64,000 bases of DNA from Hyposmocoma kahamanoa (GCF_003589595.1 NW_020656077.1:2458810-2522809), one strand, 5' to 3'; shown: positions 1 through 10,512, counted from the first letter of the stretch. Numbers and translations: made by a program. The notes: generated by a model not told the origin, from the letters alone.

Positions 1-995
1 GACCACTAGCGGTGATCAGATGGACAGTGTCGCTAGCCCAAATTAATATGACATATATCCAGCGGGAATTTACTGCTGAACTGCCTAGGTGCACTTTATT
101 GGCGACCTATTACATTGTACAACTGGTAATATTTTTGTAACAGTACTACATCAAAACAGGGGAACCGTTTTGTTATGCAACGCAATATGCGTTTTTAACA
201 TAAAATAACCAACAGTAATAAAACAATGAAAATAAAACATTTATTACTCATAGCACTGTACTAGGGAAACCCTGTGACGCGGTTGCCATGGAGATAGACA
301 TCCACAAATACTTGTAATATATTATTTCATAAACAAAAGCCGTTGGTACCTCATACATGTCATTATAACATATTTAGTAGACTTTATCCTTAAAAAGACA
401 TCAACGAATATAAAAATAACCAAGTTAAAAAATAAAATAACAAAACGTTAAGTAGTTAAGCAAATTATACTAGACAAGTACAAGTTTTAATTTTAAAAAA
501 GTATTCTAGCTTGAAGCTAAGTCTGATCAAGTGTAGGAATCTATTTTAAGATTCTTATTAACTTTTGTGGATTGAGTTAATATAATTTACGTAGGCATTT
601 TTAGTAAAAAAAACTTAATATATAATATGTGGATAATATTTATGGCATTGTAACATATTTTTTACAAGATTATAATTGAATTAAGACACATGTCGTTTGT
701 CTCAGACCAAAGGAACCCTGACTCGTTTAGGATCTTATATACATTAATAGTATAGTAGTAACAAGGTGCTGGACAAAAGTATATTTCTTTTTTAAGTAAC
801 ATAACATTGTATGGTAATTAATGATCTTAAGTAGTGCGTATTAATTGATAGCAATAAATAAGTATTATTAAGAATTTTTGTTACAACTTTCTAACAAAAT
901 TTAAGTGAAACTTTCTTAGGTGAAACAGTCACATTCATTCTGGTTAGAATTTTTATTAAGGGCCAAACAACTATAGCAATTAAAATTTTTTTAAT
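1..995. other. AT-rich intergenic DNA, no gene seen
   Basis: No reading frame of note, splice-consistent exon or recognisable repeat was found here. The stretch is AT-rich with many short T and A runs, as in the rest of the intergenic DNA of this window. Confidence 0.5.
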
Positions 996-1300
996 ACCAA
1001 GTCACGGGACGAACAAGTCGTGCACCTGATGGTAAGCTACACGCCTGTTCATAACAGTTGCAGTGCCACTCAGAACTTTAAATCGCAAAGATCTGAGGGG
1101 CACTGCCACTACGCCCGTCACCCTGAGACATAAGTTGGTAATTCTCTTGTGCCTGTAATTTCACCAGCAACCTTACCCTTCAAAACCGGAACACAGTAAT
1201 GCTGGCATTATTGCTTGGCGGCAGAAATAGGTAAGGTGGCAGTAGTAGCTAGTGTAGTGCCCTGGACGAACTCTTTCACAAGGACTTCTACTGTTGCTAT
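996..1300 (+). repeat. Interspersed repeat family A, copy 1
   Basis: This begins with a 'tacCAAGTCACGGGACGAAC' type start and carries a central block on cells of 'CTTTAAATCGCAAAGATCT' and a terminal 'TTGCTTGGCGGCAGAAATAG'. The same order of blocks recurs at 12862-13072, 22084-22260, 22495-22700 (reverse) and 52184-52480, so it is a dispersed repeat. I recognise it as a common lepidopteran type, probably LINE or LINE-tail derived, but cannot name the family. Confidence 0.75.
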
Positions 1301-1384
1301 ACCTTACCTGGTCTTACTATGAAACTCCTTGAACTATGAGCACCAGAGCTCCACTCTTTTCCATCCTCTAAGCTGGAGCCAGAC

Positions 1385-1620
1385 CAGCAGCTTGATTTTC
1401 ATTGCGTCTCCCGATCGGAACCTGCGTCTCTTCCAAGTCGAGGTGCATTATTGCGACTCACAACTGGCCGATCGGAAACTTTTGACATCTCTAATCGGAA
1501 CAATAGTTGATTTAACTCACAAATTAGAACGATATAGTAGGAACCAGGTTCATCTTCTTGCTCGGAAACCCATCGGATTTCGAGTCTACTCGATAGGGTC
1601 GATTCCGATTTGAATAAGCA
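1385..1620 (+). repeat. Interspersed repeat family B, copy 1
   Basis: It opens with CAGCAGCTTGATTTTCATTG followed by CCCGATCGGAA and closes with a GGGTCGATTCCGATTTG block. The same start and end blocks occur at 21398-21507, where the middle is missing. The frame of 94 codons through it is therefore repeat sequence rather than a host gene. Confidence 0.6.
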
Positions 1621-1639
1621 TGCAGAACGAACTTAGAAA

Positions 1640-1720
1640 AGTTGATTTCCCGATTTGGTGCCACCGGGAATTGAACTCGGGACCACCTCGATCCTCATCC
1701 AGCGCCTACGTAAATAGCTA
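1640..1720 (-). repeat. tRNA-derived SINE fragment
   Basis: Read on the minus strand this carries a B-box-like GGTCCCGAGTTCAATTCC. The flanking arms do not pair as a tRNA acceptor stem, so it looks like the promoter head of a decayed SINE rather than a tRNA gene. Confidence 0.4.
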
Positions 1721-1859
1721 ATAAAAATCTGCGAAACAATAATACCGTGTAAGTACCCACTCATGTGATCGTAAGCTAAGAAATTATAAAATGTAGGAAA
1801 ACGAGTAAGCTGCAGGGAAACTATAAAATACGTAGATCAAAACCAGTTTAGAAAAGGTT

Positions 1860-1955
1860 GTTTTTTTAATTGGTTCAAGTGGAAATCAAACCACAGCCAT
1901 CCCCACGATGCCCCAAAGCGCTATCTGTTGATTCACTGAGGTTATATCTGTTAAC
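1860..1955 (-). repeat. tRNA-derived SINE fragment
   Basis: The minus strand contains a degenerate B box (GTGGTTTGATTTCC) about 50 bases after a degenerate A-box-like segment. There is no convincing cloverleaf. Weakly supported. Confidence 0.3.
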
Positions 1956-2119
1956 ATATAAAAATAGATAACGGAATTGTGTAATAAAATTGGTGATGTG
2001 CTATGCAAAATATTTTAGTAACTGAAGCAAACATAGTAATGACACATTTGCCGTTAAACAACGCGTTAATTAAGTAATGTAAGTTGGTCGATCAAAATTG
2101 TAAGTGTGTACGTACATAA

Positions 2120-2175
2120 GGGTGTTCTGGGAATTGCCCCAGAGAGAATTCCATTGCTCTGGTAAGTTAACTAGT
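2120..2175 (+). repeat. Fragment of SINE family C
   Basis: The segment with 'GAATTCCATTGCTCTGGTA' matches the 3' part of the two longer copies at 50280-50470 and 52750-52935. Confidence 0.4.
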
Positions 2176-2447
2176 TTAAGATTAGGCAATTAGTGTGGTT
2201 ATTTGGCATATTATTATTATTATACACAATTTCGGGATAAACGATTAAGGAGCTGAGAGCCTAAAAATTAAAAACTGTATATAATATCCGTAGAAGAATC
2301 CTACTGACCTATTTAATATGCTAAGACAGAGAATAGTACTGTCCGTGTGTGTCATGTCGGTGTCGACGGACGCAAGAGTCGCGTAACATCACTTTCTTCA
2401 ATAAGCCTTCGGTATGGCCCTCACGTCCCGTGTTACGCAGTGTTCAA

Positions 2448-2454
2448 TATAAAA
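2448..2454 (+). promoter_or_regulatory. TATA box of the RR-2 cuticular protein gene at 2524
   Basis: TATAAAA lies 76 bases before the start codon. An initiator-like ACAGTAT is centred about 30 bases downstream (2479-2485), the usual distance, and no ATG occurs between that point and 2524. The pattern repeats at the three other cuticle genes in the window. Confidence 0.65.
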
Positions 2455-2523
2455 CCTGCTGTCTCGATCAGGACTAGTACAGTATACTCCTTGGAGTTGC
2501 ACATCCTACCCATTCCAACAGAC

Positions 2524-3696
2524 ATGGACACCAAGGTAAGCTGAGCGAAATCGAATTTCAAATATGATTTATTAGTTGTTAATAATTAAATTTAGTCACG
2601 AAATCTTACCCACGAGTGCAAAATTTTGATTTAGTGTCTTTATCAGAGAAATTGGTTCAAATAGTAGCTATGCGCATCTTTTTTTACAGTTTATGGCGTT
2701 TATGTAGCTTACATTGATCTTATATACAAAGTAGCTCAGCAATGGCTTGTGTTAAAAATTACGTACTTAGAAAAGACATCTATGTACTATCGAAATTAGT
2801 TATTTAATTTATGCACCCTGGGGAAACCTATTTTTCTTTATTCCGTTTTGCATGACTTTCCTTCTTTACCTACATCCGGTTTTACTAGCAAAACCAATCA
2901 TATTCAGCAGCGATTTTATAAATATATATTTTTTCGATTTGCGGATATTATAATATTTTTGTGTCATGTATGAAATCATTTGACTTAACGGTACCACGGC
3001 GTTCGTGACGAAGTAAAGTGCTTTCGTATTCAATTATAGTCTATCTGTAAATACGTCGACTGCTTTGGTTAATTTTATCGACCTTGGTATGACAGATTTA
3101 TATACCTGCTCACTTTTTAATCAAAAACTTTTTATTAAAACAAAGAATTTAGATGGATTGTATTTATAGCATTTCTAGTATAATAACAAAAGGCTCTTAT
3201 TTGATTTTATCCGCCCATTTACAGATTTAATTCGCTTATATTCCAGATTGTAGTTTTCACTTGCTTTGTGGGCGCCGTGACCGCTGGAGTGCTCGCGCCG
3301 CTGCCAGCCGCTCGATTGGATCCATTCCCACAATACTCGTATGGATATGACGTACAGGACGCGCTTACAGGGGATTATAAGGGACATCAGGAGCACAGGA
3401 ACGGAGACTTAGTCACCGGATCGTACACGGTTGTTGACCCCGATGGAACTAGAAGGATAGTCGACTACGCCGCAGATCCCCTCAATGGATTTAATGCAGT
3501 AGTTCGCCGAGAACCTCTGCTGGTGACTTCCCCCGCGCGAGTGGTAGCGCCTGCTCCCGTATTGGCACCGGCATCAGCACCACTAGCAGCAGCACCGCTA
3601 GTCGCCCCCGCACCACTGTACTCGCGCGCGCCGGTGTTCGCTCCTGCACCAGCACCACTTTTAGCGCCTAGGCTACCTAGCCCCTATTTCTTTTAG
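2524..3696 (+). CDS. RR-2 cuticular protein (CPR family), two exons
   Basis: This encodes a secreted structural protein that binds chitin in stiff cuticle. Exon 1 is 2524-2535 (codons MDTK, donor GTAAGC); exon 2 is 3247-3696 after TTCCAG. The intron is phase 0 and 711 bp. The 153-residue product starts with a signal peptide (about residues 1-18, core IVVFTCFVGAVTAG). The extended Rebers-Riddiford RR-2 domain is about residues 33-92: PQYSYGYDVQDALTGDYK, GDLVTGSYTVVDPDGTRR, then YAADPLNGFNAVV. The C-terminal third is rich in Ala and Pro (repeats such as APAPVLAPA), typical of the family. One small departure is YAAD where most members have YTAD. The split with a very short first coding exon is usual for insect CPR genes. 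ATTAAA at 3785-3790 could be the poly(A) signal. I am confident of the family; the orthologue cannot be named. Confidence 0.93.
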
Positions 3697-3825
3697 GTGA
3701 AAATTACAATTTTGTTAGTTATAAGTTTTATCTTTGTAAAACATTTTTTACAATATTGTTATTTATGTTTCGTATCCTAATACAATTAAATTTAAATAAT
3801 CATTGTTTTTTTTTTAGTAATTAAG

Positions 3826-3875
3826 TTTTATTGAATGTCAGGATGTTTCACCATCATGATATCAATTGATGATAT
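3826..3875. repeat. Fragment of SINE family D
   Basis: The 25 bases at 3826-3850 are identical to 6291-6315 and resemble the start of the longer copy at 53156-53394. It ends where the mariner remnant begins. Confidence 0.45.
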
Positions 3876-4141
3876 TTTTGTCGTAGCGCCATCTATGAGA
3901 AATCTATGAAAGTTTTTTCTTAAGAGGGTGTGAAAAAGCTGTGCTCTCGGTGAATCTCACACACTTTGACTGAGGCTCGAAAAACGGTTTGCGTCACTAG
4001 GTGCAATGTCATGCTTACCAGATTCAACGACGGGCCGTCAAATTTGGTGTGGGACATAGTAACAGGTTACGAAATCTGGATTTATAGTTACGATCCCAAA
4101 ACAAAGCAGTAATCGAGCGTATGGGTCTTTCGTGACGAGCC
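3876..4141 (+). pseudogene. Mariner transposase, 5' part (interrupted and decayed)
   Basis: Translation across frames from about 3926 gives mariner transposase text: LTEARKTVCVTRWCNVMLTRF, then LVWDIVTGYEIWIYSYDPKTKQ, a stop, and SSVWVFRDE. In active mariners the motif is TGDE; here the first catalytic Asp has become Tyr (TGYE), so the copy is dead. The N-terminal DNA-binding part is missing. The reading stops at 4141 where a LINE has inserted and resumes near 5304. A 46-bp segment at the left end (3876-3921) is repeated directly, with three mismatches, at 5937-5982 near the right end, instead of the inverted repeat expected. Confidence 0.8.
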
Positions 4142-5303
4142 ATAAAAATGGGTGTTCCGCAGGGCTTGGACTTGGACCTTTCCTATTTCTGATTTATATT
4201 AATGATCTGCCATTCTTTGTTAAGGACCATTGCGACATAGTGTTGTTAGCTGATGACACATCCTTGATTTTTAAAACAGACAGACATGACATTAACTTAA
4301 AAATTAAAATAACAACTGACATGACCATATTAATGATACCCTCTCTAAGGTAGTTTATTGGTTTAATGCTAACAATTTATTGCTTAATGTCAAGAATACA
4401 AAATGTGTCAAATATCAATTACCTAACGTAAAATCGACTAGTCCAAGCATAGAAATAAACGGAGAAAAGTTAGACCTTGATAATAAAGCAGTCTTCTTGG
4501 GAGTGACCTTAGCTAGTAAACTTCAATGGTTTCCACATATATCTTTCCTGGCCAGCAGATTAAGCTCCGCTGCATACGCAGTCCGCAGAATACGTGAGCT
4601 TACCGATGTTAGTATTGCTACACTAGTTTACTTTAGTTACTTCCATAGTATAATGTCCTACGGGATTCTCAAGTGGGGTAACGCGGCAGATATTCAAACC
4701 ATATTTGTATTGCAAAAACGAGCGATTCGTTCTGTGTACCGTCTAGACTCTCGGGTTTCTCTCAGAGAAAAGTTTAAGAAGACTGTTATCATGACTGTGG
4801 CATCACAGTACATTTACTCAAATATTTTATATGCCCGTAAAAATATACATAATTTCAATAAGAAAGAAGATGTCCATAATATTAACCTAAGAGCTAAGTC
4901 CAAACTCATGGTATCCACGATTTTGTTTAACCAAGGTAAACAACTCTTTTATGTGGAACTGTATACGTTTTTACAATAAGATTCCAGAGCATATATTAAC
5001 ATTATCATTTCCTAAGTTTAAAAACTACATTAAAAATATTTAGATCGAAAAATCATATTACAAAATTGAAGACTACGTGTTAGATAAAGATGTATGGAAA
5101 GACGACACGGCTCCAGAATCCACACTAATTTCATTCAAAGTGCATTCCATAGCATTTAAGTTTATTTGAAAAGAGCAATGCCTAGAGTTTCTTGCTCGTT
5201 CTTCTCAGGGAGGTCGGCGTAGTGAACGAGCAGTAGCTTAAATGTGACGTTTTCTAGTGTAAATTTATTTTACGTATGGAATAAATAATGTTTGACTTTG
5301 ACT
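4142..5303 (+). mobile_element. CR1/Jockey-like non-LTR retrotransposon, 5'-truncated, copy 1
   Basis: The 3' part of a reverse transcriptase is readable in shifted frames: PFLFLIYINDLPFF, then LLADDTSLIFK (the ADD catalytic box region), then a long C-terminal stretch from 4380 to 4979. Stops and frameshifts show it is dead. The 3' end is a GACTTT tandem tail (5290-5303), typical of some lepidopteran LINEs. It sits inside a mariner transposase, and the bases GAGCC lie on both sides of the insertion. A second copy of the same family is at 35340-36240, very similar by eye. Confidence 0.85.
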
Positions 5304-5990
5304 TTGAGCCGAAATCAACCAAAGTGGCGCGCGTAGAAAGTGCCTCTAAGCGGATGATTGCTTCTTTTTTTAATAAAACTGGACACGTGGCTACTGTTGC
5401 TTTGGAGAATCGTTGTACCGTGAATAGTGATTGGCTCACGACCATTTGTTTGCCGGAAGTTATTGACAAACTACGTAAAAATAACCGTAAACGCCGTATC
5501 ATCTTGCACCACGATAATGCCAGTTCCCACACGGCCAGACTGACAAATGAATTTTTGAAGGTGAACAACGTTGACCTTATGAACCATACCGCGTACAGTC
5601 CCTATCATGTCCCGACCTGGTACCTTGTAACTTTTATTTATTTCCAAAAATTAACAACCAGTTACGCGGTCAATTATTTTCATCACCTGAAGAGGCTGTC
5701 AAGAGTATGAAAAATATGTTTCAGAGACTGTCACGGAGGAGTGGCATAAATGTTTTCAAAATTGGTTCATTCGTATGAAAAAGTACATTAACGCTAACGG
5801 AGAATATTTTGAGAAACAATAAATTCACTTCTGACTATATTATAGTGCGCCTCACGCATACTACGGCATATAGAAAAGTAGTAACATTTTTGAGCGCATT
5901 ATAATTTCGGTATTGTGCATGAAAGAGTTAACAACTTTTTGCCGTGGCGCCATCTGTGAGAAATCTATGAAAGTTTTTTCTTCACTCAGG
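5304..5990 (+). pseudogene. Mariner transposase, 3' part
   Basis: The frame continues the mariner protein from the point where the LINE broke it: PKSTKVARVESASKRMIASF, later ILHHDNASSHTA (second catalytic Asp region), and HTAYSPYHVPTW where active mariners have YSPDLAP, so the third catalytic Asp is lost too. A frameshift near 5640 leads into SPEEAVKSMKNMF-like and INANGEYFEKQ-like sequence ending at about 5821. Together with 3876-4141 it is one decayed element. Confidence 0.85.
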
Positions 5991-6029
5991 GAGGTAACTT
6001 TATGGCTTTTTTTTATAAAAAACAAGTGC

Positions 6030-6280
6030 GCATTTGACCTCCATCCCACCTGATGGAAACTGACGATGAGGTCGAGGATGTAGCATGCACACCTAAATAA
6101 TGCCTATTCGCCTTGGAAAGGTCCAAGTTATGGCGTTCGGGGAACAAGTCTGCAGGCAGGGAATTCCACTCCCGAGCCGCTCGCCATACAAATGTGGAAG
6201 CGAAACATTTCGTGTGAATCCGGGGATTCGGATCGGACAGCGGGCTACCAACCGCTGACTAGAGATATCACTTCAATAAT
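6030..6280 (+). repeat. Unclassified lepidopteran interspersed repeat
   Basis: The block around 'GTTCGGGGAACAAGTC' and 'GCAGGGAATTCCACTC' resembles a repeat I know from other lepidopteran sequences. No second copy is visible in this window. Confidence 0.4.
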
Positions 6281-6415
6281 TGTAATTCATTTTTATTGAA
6301 TGTCAGGATGTTTCAGCATGATCTTCAATTATTTTTTGTGAAATTACTCCACTACTTTGTTATTATTATTAAACAAAGATCGAACACTTGGAAAAAAAAA
6401 TCACTTCGATACAAA
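6281..6415 (-). repeat. SINE family D, headless copy
   Basis: The sequence shares the 'ACTCCACTA..TTTGTTAT' and 'AACAAAGATCGAACACT' blocks with the fuller copy at 53156-53394 but lacks the tRNA-like head. It ends just short of the ODAD4 paralogue's 3' end. Confidence 0.55.
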
Positions 6416-6586
6416 TCATTCCGATTGTTTTTTTTAGTCTTAAACTTTACCAAAATCACAAAGAATGAAACATCGGAAAGAAACCAGCGAGCCTTAGGTT
6501 CGGTGAAATTTAATCAAGACCACAGAATACGGAACAAAGTTTGTACAGTTTTATATTTTTATAGAAGTTTAAAACCTCTACCAGCT

Positions 6587-8380
6587 TTAAATATCGAATA
6601 CTTGAAAACCCATAACTTTAGAAACTTGTGGACGGGACAAAACTTGTTCATTACCAGGAACTATAGAGAGTCCGCGTTGACGTCGCTTCTGTCTCGCTGT
6701 CTTGTCTTCGCTGAGTTTGGATTTGCAGGGTAGCACCGATAATCGTCTCCGACTCGGTACCATTGATATACGCTTGAACAATACTTCGGTTTCCAGACGC
6801 AGACTACTATCAATCATTTTTAGTATTCCGGTCTCACGTTGCAATATCGTCTTTCGTTTATCCACAATGATTGGTTCTGCAGCCATCTCTGCACATTTGG
6901 CCAGAAACGCTAGTACTATTTCTGAATTTTTCAACAGCTTAGCCCAGTGGTATGCCTCTTCTACTTTAGCACGGACCTCACTAGCATTACCTTGTTGCAT
7001 ATCACCACTTAACATAATGAAACATCCGTTTAACCACCAAACCACATTTTCAATCTGCGTTGCCTCATCTTGACATAATTTAGCGTAATACTTAGAAAGG
7101 GAATAATTTTTTTGTGCGGTGAGAATCCGAGCTATATTGCACGTTAACCAACACTTTCTAAGAGAATTTTCACAAGTTTCTAAAGTATTCATCATCTTAC
7201 TTAGTGTCTCCTGCAGGTCGACACGTTTATGGGGGTAGTTGTAAATAACCGAGTCATAAGAAATTGGTCGACTAACGGGAAGGCCCAGAAGAAATGCTAC
7301 ACGTCGTCGATTTCCATTATCTGGGAGTTCGTACGAGAGTCTGTATTGTGAAAGATAGGCTTTTCCTACAAGTGTATATAATTTATCCGTGTAATATTCC
7401 TTGTTGGGAAGAGTGCGAGGAGTTTTGCTATCAAGAAATATTTGCATACGTTCTGCTTTTGCGTTTAAATCCATAATTTTATTGTGAATGAAGCACGATA
7501 ACATTTGTTTTAAATATAGATTGGCAGTGTGTGTCCCAGCCTTTCTTTCGTTATTTAGTAATTGTTTTCTGAACATAGTCTGATAGCGAGATACAGAATT
7601 CTCAGCTTGTACTATTGCGTAGTATGGACGTTGCACTCTGAGCATTTCTTGACGCTCGGACAACATTTGAAGCGTTTTATTAACAAGTTCGTTTAAATCT
7701 TGGCTACCTTTTGCATTTGCTGATTTTAATGATTTTGATTGAAAAGTAGCAGAAGATAATTCTTGTAGAAAAAATTTGTCCCAGGCCATTCGTCCAAGAT
7801 ATTTCATAGCCATAACTCGCGACAAAATGACTTGTTTTCTGGCTTCCAACTGAGTTAATTTAGCTTTAGTTTCCAAATGTGGAATGCGAGAAATGTGGAG
7901 CAACTTTTCCGGTTGGTTTTCGTCAATATAGGCAGATTGATTTCGTTTGATAAGATCTAGGAAATTTATCATTACATTCCCCGTATTTTTCCCAATAGAA
8001 TTCTGAATGGTTTCGATGCCCTGACCAATGCCCTCCGAGAAGTAACGAGGCAGCCGTCTCCGCCGCGCTCCGCGGTAGTGCATGACTAGGGATCGCTCGA
8101 ACTCCAACATAGTGTATAAGGCGCGTGCCCGCATAATGCACGCAGTCATATTTTGTGGCTCCAATTTCAACGCAAGCTCGGCATCTTCGTACGCCTGAAT
8201 GGGTTGCACGGCGTCGATACACACTTGGCTGCGTCCGGTCAACATCCGTACATCGTCCTGTTTATAGCTGTATGCTGTATCGTAGGACACCTTTGCTTTA
8301 TTTAACTTCTCAATACGTCTGAGGAAGGCACCTCGCTCCCGGTAAACGATCGGTGCTGCATATATTGGTTGTGGCTCCAT
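6587..8380 (-). CDS. ODAD4: ODAD4/TTC25-like tetratricopeptide protein, paralogue 1
   Basis: An intact, intronless frame of 597 codons. ODAD4 (TTC25) is part of the complex that docks outer dynein arms on ciliary doublet microtubules. The N-terminal 110 residues hold TPR helices, with AYEDAELALKLEPQN and RALYTMLEFERSLVMHYRG, which match the characteristic 'ALYTMGDFE...RG' segment of TTC25; GIGQGIETIQNSIG follows. The middle (about 170-480) is helical with a second TPR-like zone (WLTCNIARILTAQKNYSLSKYYAKLC). The tail is basic (RRRLSVLP, RQKRRQRGLSIV). It starts at MEPQP, matching MEPKP in the neighbour at 14915-16696; by eye the two are a little over half identical. Both being intronless suggests a retrogene that later duplicated. 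Expression in testis is expected for insects but is inference. No promoter motif was recognised upstream. Confidence 0.85.
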   Translation of the reverse strand: MEPQPIYAAPIVYRERGAFLRRIEKLNKAKVSYDTAYSYKQDDVRMLTGRSQVCIDAVQPIQAYEDAELALKLEPQNMTACIMRARALYTMLEFERSLVMHYRGARRRRLPRYFSEGIGQGIETIQNSIGKNTGNVMINFLDLIKRNQSAYIDENQPEKLLHISRIPHLETKAKLTQLEARKQVILSRVMAMKYLGRMAWDKFFLQELSSATFQSKSLKSANAKGSQDLNELVNKTLQMLSERQEMLRVQRPYYAIVQAENSVSRYQTMFRKQLLNNERKAGTHTANLYLKQMLSCFIHNKIMDLNAKAERMQIFLDSKTPRTLPNKEYYTDKLYTLVGKAYLSQYRLSYELPDNGNRRRVAFLLGLPVSRPISYDSVIYNYPHKRVDLQETLSKMMNTLETCENSLRKCWLTCNIARILTAQKNYSLSKYYAKLCQDEATQIENVVWWLNGCFIMLSGDMQQGNASEVRAKVEEAYHWAKLLKNSEIVLAFLAKCAEMAAEPIIVDKRKTILQRETGILKMIDSSLRLETEVLFKRISMVPSRRRLSVLPCKSKLSEDKTARQKRRQRGLSIVPGNEQVLSRPQVSKVMGFQVFDI

Positions 8381-8497
8381 TTTATAAAAAAATAATAAAA
8401 AAATAGTTTCAAAAAATCAATATATATTAATTGTCATAGTCTTCTTCTTATAAACATGTTACTAACGAGGAGACTACAAGGAATTGTTTATGACTAA

Positions 8498-8610
8498 TTT
8501 ATGAGCAAAAGATATGATAAAATTCTTAGAGGATGCAAGAAAAGTAAAAGGTTTCCATAGTCTAAGATAAAATTATTACAATTTTAATTTGAAACCACAT
8601 ACTAAATCTA
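8498..8610 (+). repeat. Left 113-bp arm of a large inverted repeat
   Basis: The segment is the reverse complement of 10664-10776 with only a few mismatches. Both arms carry the same ultra-short insertion (8525-8566 and 10708-10749). The arms enclose about 2.05 kb that holds a tandem duplication and a hAT remnant. Confidence 0.85.
8525..8566 (+). mobile_element. Ultra-short TIR element (42 bp) with exact 8-bp target duplication
   Basis: The 42 bases begin CTTAGAGGATG and end CATAGTCTAAG. The 8-mer ATAAAATT stands immediately on both sides (8517-8524 and 8567-8574). Termini CTTAGA/TCTAAG plus an 8-bp duplication are what a hAT-type insertion leaves. No coding capacity. See related copies at 10708, 17007 and 17154. 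Confidence 0.7.
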
Positions 8611-8901
8611 AGTCTAATCTTATGTTTGAAACTATTGGCTCAAATTGGCTTGTCGCTATTAGTATTAAATAAATGCTAACAAAAACAAAGAAAAATACCT
8701 ATCAACGCAGAATTTAAAAAATCATATCTTTTTAAATATATTTGCAAATTTACATGCCAAAAACATCTATTAAGTTCTTACTTTTTTTTAAAGCAGAAAT
8801 ATTTTAGTGTTCACATTGGAGATGAACATACTTTGTGTGGAGTAACTTAGGGCGTTCCTTCACCGCGAACATGCTCTTGTAACGTTCAAAAGCGAACATT
8901 A

Positions 8902-9203
8902 CAGGCGGTGAGGCAGATGAGCCGAGCATTCGCTGCGCAACACTTGTAACATTCGGTAGCCTTCTTCATCGCGAGCATTCCCCTGTAATGTAATCGGTTC
9001 AGATTGTAAGGCTGCGACTCCACCAGATATAGTGGAATTAATGTTTTCAAGTCTTTACTTAAGTTAGGTGTGCCTGCGAGTGTCCGCGAGAGCCTTTTAG
9101 TGCCCGCGAGAGCCAGGAGTTGCCTTTGAGTGCCCGCGAGAGCCAGGAGTGCCTTTGAGTGCCCTTGAGTGTCTTTGAGTGCCTTTTAGTGCCTGCGAGT
9201 GCC
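8902..9203. repeat. About 300-bp tandem duplication, unit 1
   Basis: The unit starts AGGCGGTGAGG and includes 'GAGCCGAGCATTCGCTGCGC', then 'GCTGCGACTCCACCAGATAT', and ends in a run of degenerate GAGTGCC repeats with CGCG, TTT or AGCCAG spacers (about 9075-9200). The same order follows in unit 2. Confidence 0.85.
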
Positions 9204-9462
9204 GCAGGCGGTGAGGGAGGTGAGCCGAGCATTCGCTGCGCAATACTTGTAACATTCGGTAGCCTCCTTCACCGGGAGTATTCGCCTGTACTGTAACAAT
9301 CTGTTCAGATTGTAAGGCTGCGACTCCACCAGATATAGTGGAATTAATGTTTTCAAGTCTTTACTTAAGTTAGGTGCCTGCGCGTGTCCGCTAGTACTTT
9401 GGTATGCCCGCGAGTGCCTTTGAGTGCCCGCGAGTGCCCTTGAGTGCCTTTGAGTCCCTATG
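9204..9462. repeat. About 300-bp tandem duplication, unit 2
   Basis: It repeats unit 1 from GCAGGCGGTGAGG through the 'TTTTCAAGTCTTTACTTAAG' block to a shorter GAGTGCC array (9370-9460). It then joins abruptly to the hAT transposase remnant at about 9467. Confidence 0.85.
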
Positions 9463-9466
9463 TCAC

Positions 9467-10512
9467 GGAGCGCCTTCCGTAGCAATTGATATAATATTTT
9501 TCAAGGGAATCTCTTTCTCATCATAAAACTTTTGCAATGTATTGAATATGGTTTCGCCTTTTGTATCGGTATCTAAATTTCTAGATAACAATAGTTCTTC
9601 ACTTATTTTCTCATCTTTAAGATACCTCACGTAGGACAGCAACAATGCTTGATTAGTTGGTAAAGTGGGACTCATCGAGCTGAATTGAGAACTGATTAGT
9701 CCTCAGATGATTTCACAATGATTCTTCAATGTTTTCAGCCATTTCATCAATTCGTCTTTGCACAGAATTATTACTCAAAGGAATTTTTCGGACAATATCT
9801 GCGGCCGATTTATGAAGCACAGTAGTTATTACTTCCTTTATTGCTAGCAAAATTAACTCTTCTCCGATGTTGTGTGGTTTGCCTTTTTGAGCAATTAACA
9901 AAGAGATATTGTACGAAACTCGAAGTCCGTCGTCATCTTGCTTAGCAGCCGCCGAAAAGAGTTTTGCTACACTTGGCTTGAGTATTATGCTTCTTCTCTA
10001 GGTCTTGGAAATATGCTACATTCTTGTCTTTCGTATCTGGATGCATTTTATTCAAATAATCTTGCAGTCTTGAAGTCTTCATTGCTTCATTCGAAAATAT
10101 TTTTAGACATAGAAGGCACAAAAGCGACAACGGGTTTGTGGGATTTTCAATGAATCCGAATTTAATATATTCCGCAACAGTATTGCCGTCTCTTCTTTTT
10201 TACTTCGGACATTGTTTTGTTTTGAGAAATACGTAAGTAAGTGTTGAACTTAGGTACTGCGTATCTCTTACGCGCGAAACCGAAAATGAAAATAAAATAA
10301 ATATTACGTTGTTTATATAGGATTGCATAAGCAGCACGCACCGACAGTAATAAGACAAACATGCATAAACTCGTTTATCTCATTCGACGCTCAATCGTGC
10401 TCAACAAGTAAGAACAAGTATTCTGTGAACCAGCCGATGGATATAGGAATGCACAAATCGGGTTATTTAACAAAAACTAGTTTAAATATGATGATTGCCC
10501 GCGGTCATAAAT
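9467..10512 (-). pseudogene. hAT transposase remnant (ZBED/Charlie-like), copy 1
   Basis: Several minus-strand frames match the fuller copy at 29395-32186: BED-finger-side text SRLQDYLNKMHPDTKDKNVA (about 9942-10130), then LPTNQALLLSYVRYLKDEK and KFYDEKEIPLKNIISIA (9463-9675). Frameshifts and stops break it. The C-terminal half, including the dimerisation region, is absent and is replaced at the left by the GC-rich tandem unit. Confidence 0.85.

Noticed and set aside
3175..3396. 73-codon minus-strand frame
   Set aside because: It overlaps intron and exon 2 of the first RR-2 gene on the other strand and has no domain.
9938..10153. Plus-strand frame over the hAT remnant (and its like at 31217-31405)
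   Set aside because: It is the opposite strand of the recognised hAT transposase, and the similarity between the two copies is explained by repeat identity.
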